A DNA stretch of 64,000 bases from positions 2,108,001 to 2,172,000 of the forward strand of contig NZ_JANADK010000001.1 of NCBI RefSeq assembly GCF_024199795.1, given 5' to 3'. Both the position numbers and the translations under genes were made by a program. This DNA is from Bradyrhizobium sp. CCGB01. Lineage in GTDB: Bacteria > Pseudomonadota > Alphaproteobacteria > Rhizobiales > Xanthobacteraceae. Shown here in pieces: positions 44,076-52,536 of the stretch. Below the pieces are notes generated by a model that saw only the letters and a program-made list of their open reading frames with translations, was not told where the DNA came from and did no database searches. Position 1 is the first letter of the stretch. The number at the start of each line of letters is the position of its first letter.

Positions 44076-44858
44076 ATGCACGACATAACCAACATCTCGA
44101 AACGGCTGAATGACTCGCTCCACTTGCCGGTTCTGGTGATCATCGAGCCGCTCCTGTTGCCTCGCACATGCATTCTGAACGTCCTCAGGCGGGAATTGGA
44201 CGAACTTGAGATCCTTGACATGGCAACGGTCCAGGGCCTGGACTGCACGTCAACCCGCGATGTTCGTGTGGTGGTGCTGAGTATCGCGAACAAGTCCATC
44301 GGCGATCCCCTGGTTGAGGACGATCTTGCCTTCGTTGCGGAGTGTTGTCCCAACGCCGCAATTGTAGTCCTGTCGAACCATGACGACGAACCGACCGTGC
44401 AGGCCGCGATGCAGCGGGGCGTGCGCGGCTTTCTCTCCACCTCGCTGCCGATCGAGATCGTCATAGCTGGCTTGCGCCTTGTTCTTGTCGGCGGCGTCTA
44501 CAGGCCATTGCCGGTCGGCGGGACGAACAGGATACCGGATTTCGAGCCGCCGGATGCGCGCGGGCTTGCGCCCGCATATCTTGTGAACGCGGGAGCCGGA
44601 GTGGCTATCGACAGGAGCGTGACCGATCTCACGCCTCGTGAGCAACAGGTTCTGGCGGAATTGGAGCTCGGCCTGCCCAACAAGTTGATCGCCGCCAAAT
44701 TGAGCCTCTCGGAAAGCACGATCAAGATGCACATCCAGCATATCATGAGGAAATGTGCTGCGCACAATCGGACGGAAGCCGTCCTCCGCTGGCGCGGCCG
44801 GTTGCCCGCGCAGAGTCGCGATCACGACTCCGGCGCAGCACCAATGCTGGAAAACTAG
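44076..44858 (+). CDS. LuxR-family response-regulator-like transcription factor
   Basis: 260 residues. The N-terminal 140 resemble a receiver fold (VLVIIEPLLLPRTCILNVL, VVVLSIANK, AAIVVLSNHDDEPTVQAAM, GVRGFLSTSLPIE) but the phosphate-accepting Asp is not in its normal place (position reads S in LSIAN), so phosphorylation control is doubtful. The C-terminal LuxR helix-turn-helix is complete (LTPREQQVLAELELGLPNKL, then LSESTIKMHIQHIMRK). It ends four bases inside the convergent HlyD-type gene. Closest candidate controller of the type I secretion genes. Confidence 0.88.
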   Translation: MHDITNISKRLNDSLHLPVLVIIEPLLLPRTCILNVLRRELDELEILDMATVQGLDCTSTRDVRVVVLSIANKSIGDPLVEDDLAFVAECCPNAAIVVLSNHDDEPTVQAAMQRGVRGFLSTSLPIEIVIAGLRLVLVGGVYRPLPVGGTNRIPDFEPPDARGLAPAYLVNAGAGVAIDRSVTDLTPREQQVLAELELGLPNKLIAAKLSLSESTIKMHIQHIMRKCAAHNRTEAVLRWRGRLPAQSRDHDSGAAPMLEN

Positions 44859-46327
44859 TCCTCCCTGAAGGCACCACGGAAGCTGTCGAGCAGGGGCCTG
44901 AGCGCGTAGAGAGCCACGGTACCGCGCCCTGTCGTGATGAACACCTGAACCGGCATGCCGGGGACGATCTGGATGTCGTTTGCCGCGACCTGCGCGTCGT
45001 CGATCCGGATCCTGGTCGCGTAGTATGGCTGGTCGGTACGCTTGTCGAGAAGCCGGTCTGCGGAGACATGCACGACGGTTCCCTTCAGGCGGGGCACGCG
45101 ACGCTGATTGTATGGCACGAGATGAACCTCGGCACTGAGGCCGGGATGAACCACGTCGATGTCCTCTGGCCTCAGGCGAGCGGACACGATGAGGCGGTCT
45201 TGCCGGGGCACCAGGTCCATGAGTGGAGCACCGGCTCCGATGACGCCGCCGGCTGTATGAATCCGCAAATCGGTTATCACGCCGTCCTCGGGCGCCTTCA
45301 CCTCCGTTCGCGATAGCTGATCCCGGGCCGCAAGCAACCGCTCGCGGAGCTGGAATATCTGGCTCTGCGCTTCACGAAGCGACTGTGCGATCTCGTTCTG
45401 CCTCTCGCTCTCGAGCTTGAACAATGTGGCCTGCTGTTCGCTGATGACCTGCCCGGCGCGGGAAATCTGCGCGGCGATCTCGCCGCGGCGGCCTTCGACG
45501 TCGGCCAGCTCCCGCTGCAGGTTCAGAAGCCGCGGCCGCCGCTCGAGCCCCTTGGTGACGAGGGTCGCGACCATATCAAGTTCCTCCCGGACGATGTCGA
45601 CCCGCTGTCCGGTGGCGTTCTCCTGCGCCTTGAGACCTTCGATCTCCTTCTCGACCTGACGCCTTCGTTCGCGAATGACCGCAAGCTGCGACTCGTGAAC
45701 CTGCAGGCGTGCCTGAAAAATGAACTCCTGCGCCGACACCGCAGCGGCGGCCACCCCGCTCTGCTTGCTGTCCTGTTCCAGCGCCTCCGGAATTGCGATC
45801 CTCTCGAATCTCTGCTGCTCGGCCTGAAGCCGTGCGGCGCGGGCAGCTGCATCCCACAATTGGCCTTGAAGGCTTTGCATCTCCGAGCCGGCCCGGGTGT
45901 CGTCCAGCGCGATCAGCGTTTGGCCGCTTCGCACGGTATCGCCGTCCGAAACCAGGATCTTCCTGACGATACCGCCTTCCAGATGCTGAATCGTCTTGCG
46001 GCTCGATTCCGATTCCACGACACCGGACGCGATCGCGGCGCTCTCGAGAGGCGCGAGGCTCGCCCATGTACCAAGTCCCAGCATGAAGCCGAGCACCAGC
46101 AGATTGCCCGCGAGGGTGATGCCGCGAAGTCTGCCGCGCGGAGAGATCTGCGTCGGGGTCGAGCACCATGGAAATTCGAGAGGCTGGAAGTCGTCGATGG
46201 CGGTCACCACAATGCCGGATCGCCGGGCGAGCGGGGGGCTCGCCGGAGCTCGCATGAGCTGCTCCCAGATGATGGGAAGTCTCGAGACGGCGGGAAGCAT
46301 CCGGATGGTGAGGGAGTTCCAGATCAT
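44855..46327 (-). CDS. Type I secretion periplasmic adaptor, HlyD family
   Basis: 490 residues: cytoplasmic N-terminus of about 70, one transmembrane segment (LAGNLLVLGFMLGLGTWASL, about 72-91), lipoyl-like half-motifs (GIVRKILVSDGDTVRSGQTL and TEVKAPEDGVITDLRIHTAG) flanking a long coiled coil (about 145-340), and a C-terminal beta region with PGMPVQVFI. It links the inner-membrane ABC exporter to an outer-membrane TolC-type channel. Its start overlaps the stop of the ABC gene by four bases. No TolC-like gene is in the window. Confidence 0.93.
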   Translation of the reverse strand: MIWNSLTIRMLPAVSRLPIIWEQLMRAPASPPLARRSGIVVTAIDDFQPLEFPWCSTPTQISPRGRLRGITLAGNLLVLGFMLGLGTWASLAPLESAAIASGVVESESSRKTIQHLEGGIVRKILVSDGDTVRSGQTLIALDDTRAGSEMQSLQGQLWDAAARAARLQAEQQRFERIAIPEALEQDSKQSGVAAAAVSAQEFIFQARLQVHESQLAVIRERRRQVEKEIEGLKAQENATGQRVDIVREELDMVATLVTKGLERRPRLLNLQRELADVEGRRGEIAAQISRAGQVISEQQATLFKLESERQNEIAQSLREAQSQIFQLRERLLAARDQLSRTEVKAPEDGVITDLRIHTAGGVIGAGAPLMDLVPRQDRLIVSARLRPEDIDVVHPGLSAEVHLVPYNQRRVPRLKGTVVHVSADRLLDKRTDQPYYATRIRIDDAQVAANDIQIVPGMPVQVFITTGRGTVALYALRPLLDSFRGAFRED

Positions 46328-48114
46328 GGCGCAACCTGCGACGTGACCTGGGGGCGGCTCAGGTGCCGTTCAAAGATGTCCTCGCTGTCGCCGAACGCGG
46401 CAACCGCACCGTCCTCCATGATGGCAATCTTGTCCGTGGCGGCGAGGAGACCCATCCTGTGAGTGACGACGACGAGGATGACGCCTGCGAGCTTCATGCG
46501 CTCGATGGCATCCAGGAGCATGCGCTCGCCGCCGTAGTCGAGGCTGGCGTTGGGTTCGTCGAGAACGATGAGGGGTGGACTGCCGAAGAAAGCGCGAGCG
46601 AGCCCGAGGCGCTGCCGATACCCGCGCGAGAAGTTTGTTTCGCTGTGAACCACCGTGTCGTAACCCAGCGGCAGGCGCATGATCGCCTCGTGAATTCCGA
46701 CGAGCCTGGCCGCTTCGACCACCTTCCGCCGGTCGGCATCTTCGAGGCGTGCGATGATGTCGTTGATGGTGTCGCCGAGCAGGTTGATGTCCTGGGGGAG
46801 ATAGCCGAGGCGGTCGCCGCTTCGGCCTTCGCGAAGCAGCGAGACGTCGGTATTGTCGAGGAGGACACGGCCATGCGTCGGCATCGACAGTCCGGCGATC
46901 ACCTGGCCGAGCAAGGACTTGCCTGACCCGGACGGACCGATAATGCCAAGGCATTCGCCGGGCATGAGGCTGAACGAGACGCCGTTCAGCAGAAGATGGT
47001 CGGACCCCGCAAGCCTGACGCCGACATTGTCGACGACGAGGCCGCTTCGCGCCTGCGGCGGGACAACCGCCGTGCCCTGCTGCCGGGCGGCGGGGAATGC
47101 GGCGAGGAGCGCGCCGAGCCGCTGACAGGCGGTCAGGGCCGTCACGAGTGATTTCCAGCCCGCGACCGCACTTTCGACCGGCGCGAGCGCCCGGCCGAAC
47201 ATCAGCGTGGCAGCAAAGATGATGGCCGGACTCTTGCCGTGATCGAGCACGAGCCACGCGGCCGCCCCCATGATCAGGACCTGCGACAGTGCGCGAACCG
47301 GCTTTGCGGCCAGTGAGACGATCTCGCCTCGGCGGAGCGCCACATCGTGCTCTCGGCGCGCGTGCTGCGCGTCGCGGTGGATCATGCGCGCAGCGCTATC
47401 GAACATTCCCATGGCGCGGATCATGTGGATGTTGCCCGCGGCAGTCTGGAGACGACCGCCGCTTCTGGACAGGGCGAGGCTGGATCTGAGCAGGGCGTCT
47501 TCCGTGACCAGCTCTCCCGCAACCGTGAGCGCGAACAGGAAGGCGACGCAGCAGGCGCCCACCACGCCAAGCAGGGGATGGATCAGAAAGAGGACAAGGA
47601 GGAACAGGGGCGCCCAGAGCGCGTCGAACAGCAGGGTACATGCGCCGGACTCGACGAACTGGCGCAGCACGGTGAGATCCCGATACGCGCCCGTCGCTTG
47701 CGTCCAATCGCTGCGAAACGCCGATTCGAGGCCGGCCGAAAGCACGCAAGGACGAAGGCGATCGTCGAGCCAGGCGCCAAGGCGTCCGAGGACGGCGCGC
47801 CGCAAGGCGTCGAACACGCCGCCGACGACCACCGTGATCGCGACTATGAGCGTGAGCAGGAGCAAGGTGTCGCCGCTCCGGCTCGACAACACCCGGTCAT
47901 AGATCTGAAGAAGATAGATGGATGGCGCAAACAGCAGCAGGTTGTAGCTGCAGCTATATGCGAATACGAGACCGAGCGGTCCCGCGCAGGACCGGAGGGC
48001 GGCGTGCAGTGGCGTCCGGACCTGCGGCAGGATGGGTAACCGAATGGGCGGCATCAGCATGATCGTCATCGCCCGAAATCGAGGTCCGGCGTGCTTGACC
48101 GATGGCCAACGCAT
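46324..48114 (-). CDS. Type I secretion ABC transporter (PrtD-like), degenerate signature motif
   Basis: 596 residues with a fused membrane domain (about 30-310, FAPSIYLLQIYDRVLSSRSG typical of PrtD) and ATPase domain. Walker A is GPSGSGKS, Walker B LIVLDEPNASLD and the H-loop VVVTHR. The signature, normally LSGGQ, reads FSRGYRQRLGLARA, keeping S and G but losing the second Gly and the Gln. No N-terminal peptidase domain is present, so substrates should carry an uncleaved C-terminal signal. Two repeat-containing candidate substrates are encoded just upstream. In-frame ATGs at 48069 and 48060 are alternative starts. Confidence 0.92.
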   Translation of the reverse strand: MRWPSVKHAGPRFRAMTIMLMPPIRLPILPQVRTPLHAALRSCAGPLGLVFAYSCSYNLLLFAPSIYLLQIYDRVLSSRSGDTLLLLTLIVAITVVVGGVFDALRRAVLGRLGAWLDDRLRPCVLSAGLESAFRSDWTQATGAYRDLTVLRQFVESGACTLLFDALWAPLFLLVLFLIHPLLGVVGACCVAFLFALTVAGELVTEDALLRSSLALSRSGGRLQTAAGNIHMIRAMGMFDSAARMIHRDAQHARREHDVALRRGEIVSLAAKPVRALSQVLIMGAAAWLVLDHGKSPAIIFAATLMFGRALAPVESAVAGWKSLVTALTACQRLGALLAAFPAARQQGTAVVPPQARSGLVVDNVGVRLAGSDHLLLNGVSFSLMPGECLGIIGPSGSGKSLLGQVIAGLSMPTHGRVLLDNTDVSLLREGRSGDRLGYLPQDINLLGDTINDIIARLEDADRRKVVEAARLVGIHEAIMRLPLGYDTVVHSETNFSRGYRQRLGLARAFFGSPPLIVLDEPNASLDYGGERMLLDAIERMKLAGVILVVVTHRMGLLAATDKIAIMEDGAVAAFGDSEDIFERHLSRPQVTSQVAP

Positions 48115-48198
48115 TCTGGCAACGGCATTGGCGGGTCATGGCGTGAAATCCGGGACCGGCGGTAGTGGCCGCCAGTCCCGCCAGTCGGACGAGCTTGA

Positions 48199-48657
48199 TC
48201 AGAGCGTGTCGAGGTGGAACGTGACCCCGCCGCCCCATGCGAAGTTGCCGTCGCCGCCATCGCCGCCGATCCCGCCCGCGGCTTCCTGGTGCTGATCCAC
48301 CAAGACCTTGTTGATCTGGGTGGCATCCGTGTTGGCGTACACCTTGGAGGTATCGTAGCCGCTGTAGGATTTCTGGCTGCCGTTCGACTCGGCGTCTCCG
48401 CCATGGGCCTTGGAAAAATACGAGGCCTTGGCGTTTGCTCCGCCGGCATCCCAATCCGCCGTCTGCTTGACGTGATCGCCGGTGCTCACATGCACATCGG
48501 CGCCTACTGCCTTGTTGGTTGGATCGTAGTTGACTGTCGGCTTGCTGATGATGGCTCCCTTGAACGTGCCGTCGCCGCCATTGCCGGCACTTTGACCACC
48601 GGTGTTGATCGATTTGACGTCGATCGTATCCGAGATTTTGATTGCCTTTGGCATCAT
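48199..48657 (-). CDS. Glycine-rich repeat protein, one-unit form; candidate type I secretion substrate
   Basis: 152 residues, no N-terminal signal peptide, rich in Gly, Asp, Asn. It begins after 20 residues with GGQSAGNGGDGTFKGAII and ends with INKVLVDQHQEAAGGIGGDG then GDGNFAWGGGVTF. These are the two ends of the same repeat unit found four times in the neighbouring larger protein, here with a long polar insertion between them. The acidic/Gly-rich nature and C-terminal hydrophobic tip (FHLDTL) fit secretion by the adjacent exporter. A GGAGG site precedes the ATG at 48657. Function unknown. Confidence 0.8.
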   Translation of the reverse strand: MMPKAIKISDTIDVKSINTGGQSAGNGGDGTFKGAIISKPTVNYDPTNKAVGADVHVSTGDHVKQTADWDAGGANAKASYFSKAHGGDAESNGSQKSYSGYDTSKVYANTDATQINKVLVDQHQEAAGGIGGDGGDGNFAWGGGVTFHLDTL

Positions 48658-48905
48658 TTGAGGCCTCCGTCGTTCTGTTGATTGTCGTGCAACATCCTCC
48701 CGATCAGGCGGACGCGCGGGGCAAGTCTGATCCGCCGATGCGCGATGACATAGATGTCAAATCGGACACTAGCCGGTTTGAGGCCTACGTACGAAAGTAC
48801 GAGATGTGTCGGGGGAGGGCGCTTCTGCGCCCGCCTTGCATGCGAAGAGTGGCGGCGGCGCGCGCCGCCATGCGATCGATCGTGCGGGGATGGTGCGGCG
48901 TTTCG

Positions 48906-50336
48906 CTATGCCACCAGGTGATGATCTGACAGGAGATGCGCGGCATCGCCACCCAGCGCGAGATTGCCGTCGCCGCCGTTCCCGCCAACTCCGGCGATCT
49001 GGACCGCACTCTGGTCGATGTGCACGTTGTTGACCTGATCGGCCACGGCCGTCGAATGGGGACCTGCGATGGCGATGTTGATGGGTGCATAGATCGCGAC
49101 GCTGACATCGACCATGCTGCCGGCAAAATATCCGTTGCCGCCATTGCCTGCGCTGTTCGAGCCGGTCGCGATCGCGTCGGAGCCGCCCCACAGATGATGG
49201 GAGAGAAGGCTTGCATGGCCGCCCGCTGCGACGTTGTCGCTGCCGCCGTGGCCGCCAATGCCGGCGATCTGAACCGCGGATTGATCGATCGAGACAACAT
49301 TTGTCTGGACCGCGTAAGCGCTGGAGCCATAGCCCGCGATTGCAATGTTGATCGGGTTGTACATGACGAACGAGGTATGGACGAGTTCGCCGCAAAACAC
49401 GCCGTCGCCGCCATTGCCGGCCTGATTCCCGCCAGTGAGAACGTCCCAGACGTTCCCTCCGTGGCTTGATCCCCAGCTGGGGTCGAGCGTGATAACGCTG
49501 CCGCCGGCGGCCACATTGCCATGTCCGCCGCTTCCGCCGACGCCCGCGATCTGAACGGCCGATTGATCGATGTCGACCGTGTTCGATTGACCTGCATGCG
49601 CAGTGCCGCCCGCGCTCGCCAGCGCGATATTGATCGGATGATAGATCACCACGGGAGCGTCCACGATCGCACCCGAGAAATAGCCGCTGCCGCCGTTTCC
49701 GGCGCTGTTGTCGCCGCTCGCGATCATGCCGGAGCCTGAGGACGTGCTGACGCTCCCACCCGATGCCATGTTGTCATTGCCGCCATGGCCGCCGACGCCG
49801 GCCATCTGAAAAGCGGATTGGTCGACATTCACATCATTGGACTGGTTGGCCAGGGCGACCGAGCCGTATCCCAGGCTCACCGAGATGTTGATCGGTTCAT
49901 AGATCAACAGGGAGGCGTGAATGATACCTCCATAGAAGTGGCCATCCCCGCCGTTCCCGGCCGCGTTCGCCCCACTCTCGACCGAGGCAATGCCCATCCC
50001 GGGATGGGATGGGCTGGCAGCAGGCGTCGTGGACGAAACATTCTGGTCCCCCGCAGCGTGGTTGTCGGCGTGGCTGCCCGTGTCGTTCCCCTGATGTCTG
50101 GATTGAACCGGGTCGGAGTCCTTGTGCTGGGTATTCGCGCTCGCTTGGTGCGCCCCAGGACTTGCAAGTTGATCTCCAAACAGGCCGGGACGGTGGACCG
50201 GGGCGCCACCGCCGACCGCGTCGGTCACGAACGGAGCACTCGGCGTGGGGCCCGGTTCGTCCTCGCCATCGTATCCATCGTGGTGACGAGAGGCGTGATG
50301 CAGCCGGATTCCATCCGACATCCGCGAAAAATCCAT
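48906..50336 (-). CDS. Glycine-rich tandem-repeat protein, four units; candidate type I secretion substrate
   Basis: 476 residues from the ATG at 50336, five bases after a GGGAGG site (the ATG at 50351 has none). No signal peptide. The first 120 residues are polar, His/Asp/Pro-rich and low complexity. Then come four units of about 85-95 residues. Each starts AGNGGxGxFxG, continues with a hydrophobic strand ending in IYxPINIAIA, then QxNxVxIDQSAxQIAGVGGxGG and a variable Ser/His-rich spacer. The protein ends in LLSDHHLVA. Regular beta-rich repeats with Gly-Asn-Gly turns suggest a stacked beta-solenoid or fibre. Classical RTX nonapeptides (GGxGxDxUx) are not present in regular array. Likely cell surface or matrix protein; function unknown. 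Confidence 0.85.
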   Translation of the reverse strand: MDFSRMSDGIRLHHASRHHDGYDGEDEPGPTPSAPFVTDAVGGGAPVHRPGLFGDQLASPGAHQASANTQHKDSDPVQSRHQGNDTGSHADNHAAGDQNVSSTTPAASPSHPGMGIASVESGANAAGNGGDGHFYGGIIHASLLIYEPINISVSLGYGSVALANQSNDVNVDQSAFQMAGVGGHGGNDNMASGGSVSTSSGSGMIASGDNSAGNGGSGYFSGAIVDAPVVIYHPINIALASAGGTAHAGQSNTVDIDQSAVQIAGVGGSGGHGNVAAGGSVITLDPSWGSSHGGNVWDVLTGGNQAGNGGDGVFCGELVHTSFVMYNPINIAIAGYGSSAYAVQTNVVSIDQSAVQIAGIGGHGGSDNVAAGGHASLLSHHLWGGSDAIATGSNSAGNGGNGYFAGSMVDVSVAIYAPINIAIAGPHSTAVADQVNNVHIDQSAVQIAGVGGNGGDGNLALGGDAAHLLSDHHLVA

Positions 50337-50641
50337 CGTAGCCTCCCTCATCGCAATCGCTTCGCGCGATCGGACGGGTTCTGCGCTCCGGACAGAATGT
50401 CATCCCGGGAAGGTCGAATGCCCAGTCGTCAGTTCGGATATGGCGCTTCGGGTGGCAGCCGTAACATCGGCTACATCCGTTTGGCTGCGGTTACAGCCTT
50501 TGCGTCAATCCCCCTTTGTCTGCGCGATCATCTCGCCTGCGGCCAAAATGAATCCTCGCCGTTGCCGGATTCAAGTCGCATTGCGACCCAAATCGCGGCC
50601 AAGGCTCGTGGCCGGCCAGGGGCGCAACACCGGGGGTTTCC
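50337..50641. other. Intergenic region upstream of the repeat-protein gene
   Basis: 305 bases between the divergent four-unit repeat gene and the hypothetical gene at 50642. It should contain both promoters. I see no gene, tRNA or strong palindrome in it. Confidence 0.4.
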
Positions 50642-51412
50642 ATGTCCGGTCATTTGCGAATTTGTTTTGCCGCTTTTGCATGTCTTGCCGGTCTTTCGAC
50701 GACGTCTGCGTCGTCGAACACATTTTCCGCATTCTTCAACGCCGATCCCGCGCCTGCCCCTGCCCCTGCGCCCGCGTCAGCGGAAGTTGGGTGCTTGTCA
50801 CGGCCCGGCAAGTCGGCCGACGGCCAGCACTGGGTCTATCGCCTGGAAGGCCGGCGCAGATGCTGGTTCCAGGTCGCCGAAGGGGTCGGGAGGGCGAAGG
50901 AGTCGGTTCGCTATCGCGCCGCCAGACATCGCGCCGCCAAAGATCGTGTCGCCAAGGCCGAAGAGAACAGGCCCACCGCGCCCAGGCGGAAGGCGGTGGC
51001 GGATGCGCGCGCGGAGCTGCAGCGCTCCGCACCCGAGGATACGTCCCGGCCGGGCCCGTCCGCGCCCGTACAGGTGGTTGATGCCGGTCCCGTCCTTGCG
51101 ACCGGGACCGCGACCCGCGTGTCGCCGGTCCCCCTCTCCAAAAACGATCGGCTCACGGCCAACGGGATCACGCCGCGCCAAATCGACGTCCAGATCGACG
51201 TGGAGGCACTCCTGGCTGCCACGCCGGCCGCCAGCGACGTGGTTGCCGCCTCAGCGACTCCGCTCGCCCTTTCCACCGCCGAGGCCGGCGATGGCGGGCA
51301 GGGCTGGACCTGGCTTGGCATGCTGCTGATGGCTTTCGGGCTTCTCTCCGTCTTGAGCGCGAGTCGAACCATTCGGTGGGCCGTGCTGACCCCAAGGCCG
51401 GCGCCATCGTAG
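50642..51412 (+). CDS. Hypothetical exported protein with C-terminal membrane anchor
   Basis: 256 residues. A signal peptide (about 1-24) is followed by a Pro/Ala stretch, a short segment with two cysteines and aromatic residues (EVGCLSRPGKSADGQHWVYR, then RRCWFQVAEG), a long basic/Ala-rich linker and one C-terminal transmembrane segment (WTWLGMLLMAFGLLSVLSA, about 223-241). It reads away from the secretion locus. The Cys-Trp region resembles short envelope modules of Bradyrhizobium proteins; I cannot name a function. Confidence 0.7.
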   Translation: MSGHLRICFAAFACLAGLSTTSASSNTFSAFFNADPAPAPAPAPASAEVGCLSRPGKSADGQHWVYRLEGRRRCWFQVAEGVGRAKESVRYRAARHRAAKDRVAKAEENRPTAPRRKAVADARAELQRSAPEDTSRPGPSAPVQVVDAGPVLATGTATRVSPVPLSKNDRLTANGITPRQIDVQIDVEALLAATPAASDVVAASATPLALSTAEAGDGGQGWTWLGMLLMAFGLLSVLSASRTIRWAVLTPRPAPS

Positions 51413-51599
51413 GGCGCGAGATACTCATCCCGCCTCAGCCGACGGCGGAGCTCGACGCGCAGCGCAATGCGAACCTCTCGCGCAAAATCAACCAGCGATA
51501 CCGTGAAGGCTAAGACGGAGACAATAAAAGGATCGCAACACCGCGCTGATGCACATTGCGCGTGAAACAGTGTCCTGTATGGGCGTGGCCGGAATTCGC

Positions 51600-51908
51600 C
51601 TATTTCAACGGCTCCACCTTCGCTGCCATATCCGGAGCGCGGCTGACCCTGTAGGTGGCGTTGCTGCATTTCAGCACCCAGACGGCATGATCGGCCTTGG
51701 AGCGCTTGGCATCTTTTGTGGCCTGGACTGCCTTCTCGCAGGCAAAGCCCTGCGTGCGGATCTGCGCAGCAAGCATCTCCTTCGGCACTTCTTCCGCGGC
51801 TTGGGCGACGGATACCGTCAGGTCGGCGTGAGGTGAACCTCCGATCGATGCCGCGAGGAGAACAGCGCCAGCAAGCAGATGAATAGGCGTAACGACGTTG
51901 CGATGCAT
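51600..51908 (-). CDS. Small secreted hypothetical protein
   Basis: 102 residues. Signal peptide ends near AQA-AE, then a mature part of about 65 residues with two cysteines that could pair (GFACEKA and VLKCSNA) and the ending ATYRVSRAPDMAAKVEPL. I recall this short type as frequent in Bradyrhizobium, always uncharacterised. Of two adjacent ATGs, 51908 has the better distance (6 bases) to a GGAGG site than 51911. Confidence 0.72.
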   Translation of the reverse strand: MHRNVVTPIHLLAGAVLLAASIGGSPHADLTVSVAQAAEEVPKEMLAAQIRTQGFACEKAVQATKDAKRSKADHAVWVLKCSNATYRVSRAPDMAAKVEPLK

Positions 51909-52536
51909 CATAGGCCTCCGGCGCCGGATGATTGAAGAGTCTCGAATAACGCTGGAAGTCGCGAGAATAATCTGCCGATCGACAGCGGAGATCGTCTCCG
52001 ACAGCCAGCCCCATCGCGTGATTTCGGAATTCCAAGAATGCAGGCCGCGCCGTAGCCGTGTAGCGGCACAGAACGAATAATGACCATGGCTGGCCCTCAT
52101 TCTAAGATTGTGCTAGTGTGATGCTTGTGGAGGTAGTTGAAGCATCACCCTGCGATAAGACTACAAGCCCATCACGTTTAATTCCAGCGCGCGTTTTTGA
52201 TCCTGCAGACGCCACGCGGCGTTAACTGCAACCGATATTGCACATCTCGATGCCCGACCTCTCGCCTGGAAGCGAGAGTGGCTGCGCCTTACGACGCGCG
52301 TCCGGCCTGCGGCTTATCCGCCCTGTTATTGAGAGATCGACGAAAGGAAGGCTTCGAGACGCAGGCATCAGCGTGCGACGTCGCGTTGCGCGCCCGGATC
52401 GCGGACAGCGCAGCGGTGGCTTGATTTAGGTCAACGAATGCGTCCCGCTGCCGGTCCATCCAGCATCGGGTGAGGGTTAGGCCAAGTTTCAGCCCGGACC
52501 GGTGACTGGCAACAGGGATGCGTCTTCGGAGCAGTC
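51909..52536. other. 628-base gap with a strong hairpin
   Basis: No supportable gene in 628 bases. Short overlapping plus-strand frames around 52197-52429 have no ribosome-binding site and conflict with each other. The one clear element is a perfect 9-bp inverted repeat, GTGATGCTT (52118-52126) and AAGCATCAC (52140-52148), around a loop containing GGAGG. The right end should hold the promoter of the sulfatase-maturation gene at 52537. Confidence 0.5.

Noticed and set aside
48658..48905. CRISPR array or tandem DNA repeats near the repeat proteins
   Set aside because: Repetition in 48906-50336 is at protein level with diverged DNA; no short direct repeats with equal spacers are seen anywhere in the window.
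48906..50336. RTX toxin or PE_PGRS-type protein
   Set aside because: Gly-rich, but the nonapeptide GGxGxDxUx array of RTX proteins is absent, and the ordered IYxPINIAIA and IDQSAxQIAG blocks differ from simple GGA/GGN repeats.
52197..52429. Small genes in the gap before the FGE gene
   Set aside because: Two overlapping frames of similar quality without start signals or recognisable character.
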